The translations under genes were made by a program, and so were the position numbers. This document shows positions 1-12,162 of a stretch of DNA of 64,000 bases, piece after piece. The notes under the pieces are model-generated. The model was given only the letters and a program-made list of their open reading frames with translations, was not told the origin of the DNA and did not search any database. How positions within the stretch are numbered: the stretch's first letter is position 1; every line of letters starts with the position of its first letter. Source of the stretch: Alisma plantago-aquatica (Eukaryota; Streptophyta; Magnoliopsida; Alismatales; Alismataceae); contig OY856409.1 in NCBI GenBank assembly GCA_963693085.1, positions 1,536,797,072 through 1,536,861,071 on the forward strand, read 5' to 3'.

Positions 1-2864
1 AATCATCACATTTATCGCAATTCATGTTTCAGGGTTACATTTGATGATGTCTGTAAAGAGGTGAGATCACCTCCTTACTAAAATTTAAAGGAAGTACAAA
101 ACATCCATCTTTTTAGAAAGACAAAAGATATTTAGGAATGCATGTATAATATTCTAAGTAAATAAGGATGCACCAGATACATTCTAAAATGTCAATAGTA
201 GAGGAAATAAAAGTAATAATCCTATTACACGGCTTTGGTTATTCATTACATGATTGTTCCCAAAAGAAAAAGATAAGAAAAAAAGGTCTAGCTATAGCAA
301 CCTAGACATCCTTTCAAATAGCTTGAGATCTACTCCTGATATGACTTCCTTCGAACTTGTCCTTCTCCTTGCTCAGCACCAGCACTTGGGTGGTTGGGAG
401 ATCCCCCAACAAAAGGGAAAGGAAAACAAGGTATGTGTGACAAAAATAGTCTAGGATAACAAGATAAGTAAAACAAATAAGAACATGCTAGGGTTCATCT
501 TAAGATGAAGATAACAAGAGTATGAGGCTATATTCAAAAGAAACTTGCCATTAACAATTATATTAAAAAGGATTTGCATGTAAGATAATTATGTCTACCT
601 AACTAGGTAGGGTTGAGGCACCTACCGAACCTCTAACCTATAGGTGAGGGGAGAATACGACATTCCCAGTCACCCACACAATTATATAGGGGATAATAAA
701 AACATTCCCCAAGGTGATTAAATACATGCCCTTTGTGGGTGGTTGTACATAAGTACCACTACTTTAAATTAAATAGAACATAAACCTACATGCTAGAAAA
801 GTATTCATGGCAAGAGTAGTCATAATATTCAATAAGCATGGCAATGGGGTATAAGAACCAAGCAAGAAGAAAGTATAATCTGATTTGAGTCATAAACAAC
901 ATTAGGATTCAAGAATAAAAGAATTAGGGTTCATTTAATCCTCATTAGGGAAATATAGATTTTGGCTGCAATTATCCCAACATAGGTTGTAAGAAATGCA
1001 CATACCTCTCTTACTGATATCAATTACTAACTTTCACTACTTTAATTGAGTCCAATGTCCACTTTGCTTATTTACAATGTATTAACATGTGTTAGAGTAC
1101 ATAGTTCACATTAATGTATAGAAACCCTAATTTCAGAAATTTTTAGAAAAACTCATATTTAGATTTTGAAAATATCACCAATGAACTTATTAGGTTCTCT
1201 TGATGAAGAAAACATATTTTTATGTTAATTTTGGAGTTATGACGATTAAGATGTAATTTTTAAGGATTTTATGCATCAAATTCATTTAAAAAAAACCATC
1301 CTTCGTCAAACCATGAAATCAGACCTTGAAAAGATTTTTATTGGATAGAGATTAATTTTCAAGTTCCAAAACATATTTACTTGTCAAATTTGGATAAGTA
1401 GATTAGAAGATATGAATTTTTCAATACTGACTGATAGGAAATTGCCACATCATCAAGCCAATCGAGATAATTGAAGAGAGAGGGAGAGGGAGAAAACACC
1501 ATTTGACCCAAGATTAGGTTTTAAGTTGCATATGTAACCAAACTATAGCTTCTAGATAAAGTAAAATAACAAGAAACCAAAACCCTAGAAGAACACAGTA
1601 AATAGATATGGAGATCATCAATTTTAAACATAGAAGCATGAGTTTTAAGCATGTAGTAAGAAATATATGAGAAGGGGGTTAAACAAAACTTGCCTCTAGG
1701 AAGGTAAGAAGGTCCAAATAGAAAGGATCTGAAGATTAGAAGGTCTGGTTGTTCCATGCCAATCTCCTTTCTTGGGCAAAGACCACCTTCTCCACTTTAG
1801 AGGTGCAAACCCTAGAAAAAGAGCATGGAGATCATATGTTTTAGGGTTCTAGGTGGAGTTTTATCATGGAAGGTCATGGTTATAACCTGGAAGAACGTGG
1901 GAGGAATATTAACATCATGAAAATACGGAAGGAAAGGATGATACTTACTATTTTTGGTCAAAATCACCAAGGAGGAGCTTAACAAATCCTAAATAGAGAA
2001 ATTTGGAACCCTAGGAGCCTTCTTCACCAAGGTAGGCACCATCTTTTACCTTGGGACATCAACTTCATGGCCAAACATAGAAGGGATGATGCTATAAGCT
2101 GGGGGAAAGAGAAGTAGAGGATTTCTTCTTTGATTGGGAGGTGGGAAGGGGTAGGCATGGCTTTTATAAAGAAGTGGGCAAGCATGAGGTGATTATGGGA
2201 CTTTCCATGTGTCCTTAGGCTAAGGCTTCATGCCCATGTAGGAGGACAACTCATAGAGACTTCTTGTATATACAAGGTCAATCCTGAAAGCCCATGTAGG
2301 CTTCTAGGCCATCCCCACCGTCCTCTAATCAAAGAAATAACCCCATTGGTTGATAGCTTTTTAAGATAAGCTCATTTATAAAGAGGGTAATCCCTATAAT
2401 GCCCTTGGAGAGAAACACCTTCAAACCAAGGTGCAACCAGGAGCCCCATGGTTAAAAATATTGAGAATGGTAAGGGAATATCTATGGATTAAAATTCAGG
2501 TGATAATTTGCAAAGAAAACCTCCCAATTGGATAAATTTCATAAAAGTCCAAAATGTACCTAAAATTGCATAACTTGCACAAACAACATCCAAATCGAAC
2601 CAAATTTGAAACTTAGGCTCGTTTTATATTTTCAAATCACATAAAAAGATAGATTAAGGTTTAGAGCACCTAATTATGGTAATTAAGTATTCACTGAGGT
2701 ATTTGTGCATAAACCCTTATATTGGTACAATTAGTGAATAAATGTTCACTAAACCACTATAAATTCCGCTAATTAAACATGAATGACATAAAGGAGAGAA
2801 ATGAAAGGGTAAACTTGGGAAAAATGTTTACATGGAGATTACATCTAAGATTTATTATGTTACA
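1..2864 (-). mobile_element. Gypsy-type LTR, minus strand, cut by window edge
   Basis: No credible ORF. The right edge reads TGTTACA (2858-2864), so on the minus strand the repeat begins TGTAACA, the start used by the two chromovirus-type LTR families in this window. Sequence homologous to the Copia-B LTR resumes at 2865, so this is where an element inserted. Because the LTR start faces the host sequence, it should be the element's 5' LTR (or a solo LTR), with the body off the left edge. A minus-strand TATAAAAG lies near 2162. No primer-binding site is seen, so the LTR is longer than 2.86 kb, as expected for this class. The call rests on the boundary, base composition and LTR-like layout, not on a coding domain. 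Confidence 0.5.
2162..2170 (-). promoter_or_regulatory. Candidate TATA box of the left-edge LTR
   Basis: Minus-strand TATAAAAG, about 700 bp inside the LTR start at 2864. It is followed on that strand by a C-rich leader, like the promoter region of the Tekay LTR. This is inference from position and motif. Confidence 0.35.
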
Positions 2865-3403
2865 ATGTTAAAGTATACCAAATGACATGTGATGAGTGTA
2901 GTGACTTTAGGTCTAAGAATCACAATCAACACCTTCAATATGAGACAATATGAGAGATAACTATGACTTACCAAGTATGGTTTCCATGTATCACTCTCAA
3001 GGTGGGTCTATCCCATACATTATTCTCTAACATGTATATGTGTCTTTGGTTTAATATCACCATATCATAACTAATGAGATTTTGTCATCAACCAACACTC
3101 ACTCCACTCTTATGTGGTATTGTTGTCTATCTGCCTTCCACAATAACATCTGACCAGGGACATATCAAGAATGTACATACTCTTAACATCCATATGATCT
3201 CATTCTTCCAAGTCACGTACTTGAAGACAAACATCATTGAGTAATTTTCATTCTTTAGACATACATGATTTTTCCTCATTATCTCATAACTGAGTTAATC
3301 AAAATGAATTATAAGTGTGACTTTTTCATTATTAATCACATATATTATGTAATATGCCTTTAAAATCATTATATAATTGGCCCTCAAGGTAGACTTACAA
3401 ATA
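2865..3403 (-). repeat. Copia-B 3' LTR, start portion
   Basis: Reads as a diverged copy of the LTR segment at about 40665-41192 and, reverse-complemented, of 17243-17780 in Copia-A. Shared landmarks are the AGTGTAGTGACTT block, TCACTCTCAAGG and the CAACCAACACTCA block. The LTR start falls near 3403, followed at about 3404-3417 by the minus-strand polypurine tract (GTGGGATTC). The remaining 1.6 kb of this LTR is missing on the left because another LTR element begins at 2864. Confidence 0.75.
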
Positions 3404-6060
3404 GAATCCCACTTTCACTTAGAGCCAATCACCCACATATCTCATCCTTAGTGATGTAAACATGTCCACCATGTTTTTGCTATGTAAGTGCTAATCTAGA
3501 GGGTTAGAAACACATTTCCTTTAGTCTGTATATTACATGTTCCTTGACCCTTTACTATACAACTTCTTGTATGAGACAGAATAATTGTAATGTGTTGTCT
3601 GATATTCCTTGCCTAGCAAGTAGCTCCATTGTTGCATCATCAATATTTGCAACAATTTTTAGTTCATCCACATGAACATCTAGATTCATATAGTATCTAC
3701 TCTTATATTTATAACACTAGGATACTCAGATGCAATTGTAGAATTATAAATTGTCTTGTAGTTCAGAACTCTTTCTAAATAATAACTCTTCTCTTAAGAT
3801 TAAACACACAACTTTTGATATTGTGATCATCTTCTTCATTACGGATGCTTACATCAGTATACCTCTTTACACTCAACTCTTCCTTGTTTCCATGGTTATA
3901 GCAACTTATCCGTTAGTGATTCTCAAGTACTAATGGATGTATTTAGATGACATTCCAATACCCTTATTGGAAACCAAAATTATCATATCATGTCCAATAC
4001 ATACAAGAATACGGGATGGGTACAATTATAATATCAATTATAGATCCATTTATACAACACATGGTATCTCACACATGTCTTTTCCATTCTCTATAAGAAC
4101 TGGAATATGGAGTTCATGAGAGACTAATCCAAATTCTCTCTTAGTGAATCCTTCATACCAAACTCTTTTAGTGTCTTGCTATTTATATGTGCTCATACTT
4201 AGGTCATGAAACTTTCAAGAACTATCTTTATAGATCTCAATCCCTATCTTATAGGATGTTTCACCTAATCCTTCATTTCTAATGGAGTTTTTTATGTCAT
4301 ATATCAATATCATATATTGAGTTTTTATTCTCCACCAGTATGTGGAATATTCATATATGCTCCCACTAAATCTTTTGTAATCACATATTTCATCTTTTCT
4401 TGATTCAAGTAAAACTCTTTGACTATTTGGTCAAGTCAAAAGATCCCAACTCTAAGATTCATGTTTCAATCTTTACATTGAGTGTCACATCTTATAGAAT
4501 TTATTTTCTTTAATTAAGTTATAAGCCTTTAGGATATGTCATGTACACATCCCTTCTGATATTCCTTTTAAGGAATCTAGTTTTAAGTTTAATTTACCAA
4601 TTCACATAGTCTATTCTAGCTGCAACAAGAAGCATGCCAATCAGTTAAGGAATTTCTTCATGTTCAAGAGTTTGAATTGATTTTAAAACCTTTTATAACC
4701 AATTTTTCCTTTATGCTATCCATGTAGGTCTTTTAAATGAAAATCCCAACTTCACCTTTTGAATTTTACCCCTTCAGGTAGTATATCAAGGTCATACCTT
4801 GTTAGTTTACATGGACTTCATAATGTCCTTAAGCCATTTCCCAAATTTGATTCTCAATAGTTTCTAGTTGATATGTTGACTCATCATCTTACGACCAACC
4901 TATCTGAGTTGTTGGATTCACAATCATTCAATCTCAGATTTGATCTACTAAAACTATGAGGTTCTATGTTACATGACAAACTTGAGATTCCACAAAAATT
5001 TGTGATTCTCACTAGTTCTCATTGTACGTCCTTATTGACCTCGTACCTTTAAAGTTCTCCTTTTACTCTGACTAATTCTTTTGAAACTCAGTTATCCTGG
5101 TAACAAAACACTTTTGTCATTGGATTTGGGATTGAAGGCAATATTCAATAATTATGGTTTTTGGATTAAAATTTTAAGAAATTTCTTTTTGTATATAGGT
5201 TACAATCCATAAGACATATCAGGACATTCTGATATTCCATTTATCATATGGTATCTTATAAACCATTTTAAATGGTACATCATTTTATTGTTTAGCATAT
5301 TTCTTTTAAAGAAATTAGAACATTAGATAAAATGATAATCATGTCATGAATCTTCAAGATGTGATTCCTTCTTTCTGACACATCATTAGGGGAATTGACT
5401 GTGATATGCTATCACCATCTTCGAAAAGGATTTCAAACTTTTGATGTAAAGTATTTTAGATTTTGATCATATCAAATTTTCTTAATACTTATATCAAAGT
5501 TATAGTTCATTTATAATCTCTTTGAATGCTTCAAGAGACTTATGTTTGTATTTTGCTAACTGCATATTATTACATCATCAACAAATAATATGAGGTCTAA
5601 GTAGCTATCGATATCATTTATTCTATAAGATATTCATATATCAGCATGTATAAGTTCGAATAGAATTATTATCCTCGCATAATATCTAGTAAAGGATGAT
5701 TTATCATATTGTGTACAAATAAGACTTGCATGTCTCTCATCAGTTCAATAGCCAAAAGAGTCTAGATGAACATCTCGATATGCATTTCTCACATGCGTCC
5801 TCCAGATGATAATGTTGTAGATTATTAATTTTTTGAGTTATCAGTTATCCCTTTTTTTTATTTACATTGTTATAAAAAACCATAAGATATTTTGTAGTGC
5901 ACCCACACAAGATCTTATCTTTGAAATGGAACACCAAATATTTTATTCATAGTCATCCTTGTCTTTACAAGATGTAAGAAATAAAATGTTTCTATTTATT
6001 GGCATATTGAAATAGAAGTTCTATAACTCTATTACATGCCCTATGGGCTAAGATAAATTC
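3404..6060 (-). pseudogene. pol: Copia-B pol remnant (RNase H, RT, integrase)
   Basis: A heavily decayed Ty1/copia polyprotein read right to left on the minus strand. No long ORF survives, but matches to Copia-A are collinear. Around 5590-5480 are integrase-core residues (FVDD, then KYKHKSLEAFKEIINEL across frames). Around 4800-4540 is the RT start, ending in RRDVYMT. Around 4330-4220 is the segment ending GLGETSYKIGIEIY, where the Glu is intact. Around 4000 is a degraded SIMYAIV-like stretch, and near 3620 the RNase H NNGA residues. It carries stops and frameshifts throughout and cannot be functional. It continues gag at 6061-6386 and, across the Athila-A insertion, at 14912-15414. Confidence 0.7.
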
Positions 6061-6386
6061 TAAATGTGGACGTAGGTTGCAGCAACTCTTGCTCATCACA
6101 GTCCATCTTTGTCCTTATAAAAGAGCTTTACTTCTTATCATATCATGCACATCAACGTATGTCAGATCTACATCTGGTATCACATCATAGACTTAGGTTT
6201 GTCTTTCTTCATTTATGCCTTTAGACTTTACCTTTAGACTTTTCCTTTGTCTTGCTGATCATCATCATAGACTTAGGTTTGTCTTTCTTCATTTGTGCCT
6301 CAACTATTCTCAATATGCCCAATAACTATATCAATGTCTTGTCAAATTCATTCATGTTGTAGTTCATGACAAACTGACTATATGAC
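6061..6386 (-). pseudogene. gag: Copia-B gag, C-terminal half
   Basis: Read on the minus strand from 6386, this continues the gag of 14912-15414 after removal of Athila-A. It holds the capsid-end residues QFVMNYNMNEFDKT and a lysine-rich MKKDKPKSMM stretch. Near 6150-6080 is a degraded zinc-knuckle region (KALFYKDKDG) in which the Cys/His set is not intact. A 38-bp direct repeat (6183-6220 and 6263-6300) duplicates the lysine-rich coding stretch. Several stops are present. Confidence 0.7.
6183..6300. repeat. 38-bp direct repeat, 80 bp apart
   Basis: 6183-6220 and 6263-6300 differ by about two bases. They flank a 42-bp stretch that itself holds the near-repeat TTTAGACTTT / TTTAGACTTT. This looks like a local tandem duplication inside Copia-B gag. 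Confidence 0.8.
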
Positions 6387-8165
6387 TGATAACACCAATT
6401 TGTGTGATGTTTTTGCCCTTTATTCTGTTATCAAAATTGCCCTTTTCTGCTATTTTCCTCTCTTTTATTAGTACTTTCACAATAATTGGCCAAGCAATGC
6501 TCTTAATCCAATATTTCCATCTTTTGCAGAGTTTTTCCTCATTTTGGTACAATAAGGCCGTCCCGGCCCACAAATAAGTTCAAGTCTGCATCGGCCTTCC
6601 TAACGCACGATACGACCTCTGCCCGACAGGGTGGAGCGACACAACGACGCACGACAAGGGGATGCCGCGCAAGAAGAAATTGACAGACGGCACGTCTTCT
6701 AACCGACAGGGAGCCGAATTCGCCATGACAACCCAAGCTTGTTGCGCGACACAGCCACCCACCGGCAGGCGCCGCCCATCACGTGCCTGACATCCGACAC
6801 CCCTGTGCCTAGCGACACCATTATCGGCCATCCACCGACCAGCGAATAAGGAGGACACGTGGCGCTTCGAGCACCATAACTTCCCCCAACCGCTTCCTAT
6901 AAATAGTAGCTACAGGAAGCCGAAAAGATAGTTCGGACAGTTGGGAACTTTGAGCGATCTTTGGAGGAAAACTACGAGAGCAAGAGTATCGCGCCCCAGT
7001 GCTCATGCCGAGAAACTCTAGGTGAGCTCTTCCTCATCCCGAGAGGGAGGGGATGGTTCACTTAGGACCGTCCCGGGTGACACTGCGGGCTGATATCGGC
7101 CAATGTAGATGAGCGACACAAGTTCCCGACAATAGAATGTGTCGCTCCATGCCCGACATGATATCGAACCCGATACGCTTCGCCCGTCATGCGTGCCGCC
7201 CGAGAGGGTGCGCCGCCCGACATGAGAGTATCAGCCAGGGTCCTTGAGCGATACATTCGGCCGTCATAGTGTGGCGCCTAAGAGGGTGTGCCACCCGACA
7301 CTGCTGTATCGGGCTAGGCTCCTGACCGGTATCGGTCTGGAGAGCCACAGTAGCCTTTCGTCCTTCTACATCAGGAAGGTGACATCTATCTTTAATTTTG
7401 TTATTTAATTCATTATTTACGCAATGTATTCAGACCTTTAATGTTTATGGAAATAGAAAAGCTTAATTACTTGCTGCTCTATGCTTGGTGCAAAATGTTG
7501 GATGACTGCTATGTTTGATATCTGAACTCTAGCTTGCATGTTTGGATCGCGTTTCTCTTAGCTACCGAATCATGTTTTCCCATCGCAACAACTTTGAGAG
7601 TTGTGTTGTGGCTCTAGTGTTTGGTCCGATTCTGGACTACGAGAGTGCCTGGAACAGAGTTGTTTCAGTAACATTCCACTCTAACTTAGGTCCAGCAACC
7701 TCGAGAGGGGTGTTGATGCTTGGTTAGAGGTACCCGCTCTGAGAGGAGGGGTGCAGGATGTTACTGCTTCCGCTTGTTTTACTGAAGTCTTATCCTTCGT
7801 ACCTTGCTCTAGCTCTAGTTTTATCTTTTTGTTTCTGTTGCATGAAAACCCCTAAAAACTGCTAAATGACTAAAACCTTAAATCTTTCTAGTAGCTCTAG
7901 TTGGAGATAGTTTTCTTTGTTTTGTTTGTGACATCTTGTAGTTTCCCTTTTGGGAATTTATCATCTCTTTATACCTGCTGGAGTGTAGCGTGTCGATTCT
8001 AGGTTCTCAACACTACCACCCTTGTCCCTGTGTTCGACCCCGTATATCTACTTTGACCCCGTAAACAAATTTGCGGGGGCCTAGAAGGATTCGGGTTATA
8101 ATTGTAAAAGTCCGACTAACTTCAAATCCGCCTCCATTTCCTGGACGCGCGATTTAGGTCGGTCA
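6387..8165 (+). repeat. Athila-A 5' LTR
   Basis: Begins TGATAACACC and ends GGTCA just before the primer site. It aligns without net length change to 13128-14906. U3 has a G-box and TATA box. About 6590-7340 is unusually GC-rich for this window and carries many GCCCGACA / TATCGGG-like words. Short ORFs here on either strand are chance products. Confidence 0.95.
6856..6905 (+). promoter_or_regulatory. Athila-A LTR promoter: G-box and TATA box
   Basis: CACGTG at 6856-6861 within ACACGTGGC, and TATAAATA at 6898-6905, 36 bp downstream. The same pair is kept in the 3' LTR (TATAAATA at 13639-13646). ACACGTGGC is the classic plant G-box/ABRE core bound by bZIP and bHLH factors; whether this LTR responds to them is inference. 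Confidence 0.6.
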
Positions 8166-8171
8166 ACTTTT

Positions 8172-8189
8172 TGGCGCCGTTGCCGGGGA
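8172..8189 (+). other. Primer-binding site, tRNA-Asp
   Basis: TGGCGCCGTTGCCGGGGA is the exact complement of the 3' 18 bases of plant tRNA-Asp, the primer typical of Athila elements. It lies 6 bases after the 5' LTR end. Confidence 0.9.
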
Positions 8190-8396
8190 CAAGGCAAAAC
8201 GGTACTGTAGACGAATCCGAATCCACTAACTACACTCCCGTGCCTCAAGCTTAGAAATGAGTTTGACATCACTCTTTTTCTTTTTCTTATTGTTATTCTT
8301 TGCCTTAAAGTAAAAATTCAATTTTCTAAACTTGATTTTTCATGCCATTTCAGGAACTCTGAAGAACTGTGACCTGTTCCACTGAGCTTTGATACC

Positions 8397-9000
8397 ATGT
8401 CTCATTGTGAGCAGTCTCTTTCTGAGGGTGAATGTCAGGGCCAAGGTGAGAGGTCGAGCCAGCCTAACTTGGTTGGTCAGTTTTCCGCCTACATAAAAAG
8501 ACAAGACACCATCATCATCCAACTGGTGCAGGGTGCACTTCCTAGCCCTGGAGCTCTGAATTCCATGCAACGCCAGATGGCAAGCTTGCAGATGCGCCAG
8601 TGTGAGGTCGATCACCGGCTGACCCAGATGACTGCTCTGATGAAGGATCCTGTAGGAAAAGCACTCCCATACCCTGAAACTGCCAGAATGGCAGTACTGA
8701 GGTCTGGTAGAACGCTGGAGCGCCCTGATGAAGCCAGGCCTGAGCCCAAGCTAAGGCCTGAGGGTGCAACCCCAACAGAGGAGGAAGAAAGATAGGCAGA
8801 CATTCAAGAGTCTGCGCAAAGGTTCCCTGAAGAGCTACCTGGCGGAAAGAATGCTTACGCTCCTAGGATTTCGTTCCTGTATAAGCTGATAAAGGCGAAT
8901 CTGAAAAAGCGTCATGAGAAGTTCATGGAGTCGATCAGGAAACTGCATCTCAAAGTGCCCTTCCTTGACGCATTGGAGGAGATGTCGGATGCTCTCGATC
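8397..9000 (+). pseudogene. gag: Athila-A gag/pre-protease fragments
   Basis: An ORF of 132 codons starts with ATG at 8397, 207 bases after the primer site, and stops at 8795. It is hydrophilic, Gln/Glu-rich, with no capsid domain or zinc knuckle, and I cannot match its N-terminal half to a named family. After the stop, about 8830-8990 encodes residues like those preceding protease in Athila/Tat elements (FPEELPGGK.., then [20 protein letters not shown]). This then joins directly to RNase H sequence at about 9000. The capsid core, knuckle, protease and RT are therefore deleted. Confidence 0.6.
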
Positions 9001-10595
9001 GTCTTCCCGTTCGATAAGTTCGGGTCGTATCTCATCAGAACTAAGGTCAAAGTATACACAGATCACAGGGCCATAAAATACTTAATGCAAAAGAAAGACG
9101 CAAAGCCCAGACTGTTGAGGTGGGCCTTATTGCTCCAATAGTTCGACCACGAGATTATCGACAAGAAGGGAGTAGAAAATGTGGTCACCGACCACCTATC
9201 AAGGATCGTGGCTGAGAGACGGGGAGGGCCACCAATCAACGACGACTATGCCAACGAGGCTCTTATGTTGGCCGAAGCTCAAGAAGAAAGCTTACCATGG
9301 TTTGCACACATCTGCAATTATCTTGCTTGCGGAGAACTACCTCCTGACATCACGTACAATCAGAAAAAGAAGCTTTTCGTGGATGCTAAAAACTACTACT
9401 GGGATGATCCTCTCCTGTTCAGAAGATGTGCTGACAACTTATACAGGAGGTGCATCCCAGAGGAAGAAACCACGAACATCTTGAAAGAATGCCACGCCTC
9501 CCCCTACAGTGGACACCTGGGTAGCGAAAGAACAGCTACAAAAGTGCTAAAGTTAGGTTTCTACTAGACCTCCTTATTTAAAGATGCTGCACAATTTGCA
9601 AAAGTTTGCAAAGAGTGCCAGTTTACAGGGAACATAGGGCGGAGGAATGAAATGCCAATGGTGAGCTAGATCGAAGTAGAAATATTTGACGTATGGGGGA
9701 TCGACTACATGGGACCGTTTCCCCCATCCCGGGGTATCAATACATACTCGTGGCAGTGGTCTATGTATCGAAGTGGTAGAAGCCGTAGCCACCCAAACAT
9801 GCGACGCCAAGTCGGTTATCAAGCTATTCGAGAAGACCATCTTTCCTCATTAAGGTGTACCGCGCACTGTTATAAGCGACGAAGGGTCGCACTTTGGAGA
9901 GAAATAGTTTGAAACACTCCTACGCAAGTACGAAGTGAAGCACAAGATCGCTACACCCTACCACCCACAGACGTCAGGGCAGGTAGAGGTTTCCAACAGA
10001 CAAATCAAGCTGATCTTGGAGAAAACTATCAGCCGAATGAGGAAAGACTGGTCTATGAAGCTCGATGACGTGCTTTGGGCCTACCGTACTGCTTACAAAA
10101 TGCCCATTGGAACCACCCCTACAGGCTTATCTACGGAAAGTCCTGCCATCTGCCTTTGGAATTGGAACACAAGGCCCTTTGGGCAATCAAGTTCCTAAAT
10201 ATGGACCTCGACAAAGTAGGAGAAAAGAGGTTTTGCAGCTTCAAGAGCTCAAAGAGTTGAGAATGAATGCCTATGAAAATGCAAATATCTACAAACAGAG
10301 GACAAAATTGTGGCATGATGCCCACCTCAGGAGAAAAGATGTAAGCCAAGGGGATAAAGTCTTGTTATTCAAGTCCTCTATTCATCTTTTCCCTGGGAAG
10401 TTACAAACGAGATGGTCAGGATCGTTCACTGTGTCAAAGATATACCCATCAGGAATGATGGAGCTCTACGACAAGGACGATCCAACCAAAGTCTTTCAAG
10501 TGAATGGGCATAGGGTGAAAAGATTCTATGAGGATGAAGTTTTTGTTAGGAGAGTAGAGATCAACCTGCAAGATATGGGTACAGTCGAGGGCTGA
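9001..10595 (+). pseudogene. pol: Athila-A RNase H end and integrase
   Basis: Starts inside RNase H ([16 protein letters not shown] near 9050, then DHLSRI near 9190). Integrase follows: zinc-binding domain around 9490-9630 (HASPYSGHLG, then CKECQ), catalytic core around 9690-10130 ([33 protein letters not shown] holding the core Glu region), and a C-terminal domain to the stop at 10593 (GDKVLLFKSS, KLQTRWSGSF). It has in-frame stops at 9139, 9565 and near 9668. The frame steps from 1 to 0 to 2 to 1 to 0 through four apparent single-base losses near 9732, 9775, 10108 and 10232. The Athila copy at 63441-64000 keeps the frame at the first two of these and supports the reconstruction. Confidence 0.85.
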
Positions 10596-11145
10596 ACAAG
10601 ATGATCCTACACCGGTCGAGCTGGCGATGTAAACTTCAGCGCTCCTCGGGAGGCAGCCCGAGTTTTTCTTTCTTTCCTAGAATGGGATGCATTTTTCTTA
10701 TTACTTGTAAAAACAAACTTTATGGATTGTAATAAGGCCCGAGTCAGCGCACGCGCCGAGCATACCGACTCTTCTATTTTATGGGCCATCGCTACATTTT
10801 ACAAAGCATCGAGGAGTAATTTTGTCTGAGGTCAGGGACTCCACCCTAAACCGATGATGTTTTGCCCATCAATTGCTTTTTCTCCGCCTTGCTTTAGTTT
10901 TAGCCGCCTTCTTTAAAGCCGTGTCGGGAAGAAGCTCAGCTGGCGTGTGGTCACGCTTGTATCGGGCTGCATTTTCTTAGGCACCGCAAGAGTCATGACG
11001 GATGGTATTCTCGAGTGACAACCGTATCGTGCATGTGAATAAATGCCCTTAATTAGACTGACGGGACCGTCATCTTAGGAACGACATGTCTCAAACAGCC
11101 GATGCGCACCCCAGAACTGCCCAATTTACCCCCAGCTGAGTTTGC

Positions 11146-11153
11146 TATATATA
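11146..11153 (+). promoter_or_regulatory. Possible internal TATA box
   Basis: TATATATA followed within 30 bases by GTGTCGGGC and a pyrimidine-rich stretch, upstream of the env-like position. It could start a subgenomic RNA. Motif only. Confidence 0.3.
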
Positions 11154-12145
11154 GTAAGGTGGATTTACTGTGTCGGGCTATCACACTTACTCTTTTTAGC
11201 CACCCATCTCATTCAGTATTCCGCTTTTGCTCGCGTATCGGCCAGCTTGCCTTCACCCTTGTATCGGGCGATGGCTCCAAAAAACAAGGGTATAGCCCGA
11301 CAGACTTATCGCCCGACATGGGTTTTCATATCGCACGCTGCTTATCAGGTTTACGAGCTTAGTCGATTTTTATGCATCGCCCGAAGCAGTTAAGCACGAC
11401 ATAACGACCGATAGTGTTGCCCAATACGCCATATCGGGTGACACATTTTTGTTCTGAGACATCCTATCGGGCGGTTTCCTTTTGCGACCTTATCGCCCGA
11501 CATACCTATGTCGGGAAGTGTGTTGTGCTACGCTGCCCTCTTAGTATCGTCCAATCTTGTATCGTCTCGAGTTTTCTTTTGATGGATGATACCCGTATTT
11601 TGAAATATGTCAAGTTTTATCGAGTTTCTTTTGCTTTTCCTACCTAACATGGTTAATGAACATGATAACAGGTATGGATCATACAAGGCAAATCTCCGGC
11701 CGAGCTGACAAACGAGTCACAAGAATTAGAATTGTGGCCGCAGCTGAAGCAACAACTGTCGGACAGAAACATCAGAACCCCGAAGAGGATCACTTCCTTA
11801 TCATAGTCTGTCTTCTGTGGTGGTTTAGGACCATCTCCAGAAACAGCACAAGTCTTGCCCCGATGGCCTCCGGATTAAGTCTGGGCATTCCGGTTCCATC
11901 CTCTTAAAAAGGGGGGAAGCATCTACAAGTGTTTTCAAGAGCTCTCTATCTACTATGCACAAGCTTCGAGCTTCCTTCTTGAGAGCTTTGCACTTGTTCC
12001 GGCTGCTTCCAACTGGGGAAATAAAATGGCTGCAACAAAGAAGCATATTGCAGCTTCTACAAGGCACAAGCGAACCCGCTAGATAACCTTCACTGGGCTA
12101 ACATGACCTCACCCTGTATTCTTCGTTACTTTGGGACAGAGTGCG

Positions 12146-12162
12146 AAGTAAGTTTGGGGGGG
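12146..12162 (+). other. Internal polypurine-tract-like motif
   Basis: AAGTAAGTTTGGGGGGG resembles the true polypurine tract at 13114-13127 and lies about 1 kb upstream of it. It could be a secondary plus-strand primer site. Confidence 0.4.

Noticed and set aside
5570..5600. Minus-strand FVDD read as the RT active site
   Set aside because: Following residues (KHKSLEAFKEIINEL-like) match the integrase core of Copia-A, where the equivalent is FTDD, so it is integrase; RT lies lower, at about 4800-4250.
6539..7256. Cys/Arg-rich minus-strand ORFs (also at 13280-14042)
   Set aside because: They are antisense to the GC-rich Athila LTR, are not conserved as coding between the two LTRs, and have no domain.
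8340..8803. Minus-strand ORFs opposite Athila-A gag
   Set aside because: Shadows of the forward gag fragment, which has the element's orientation and start position.
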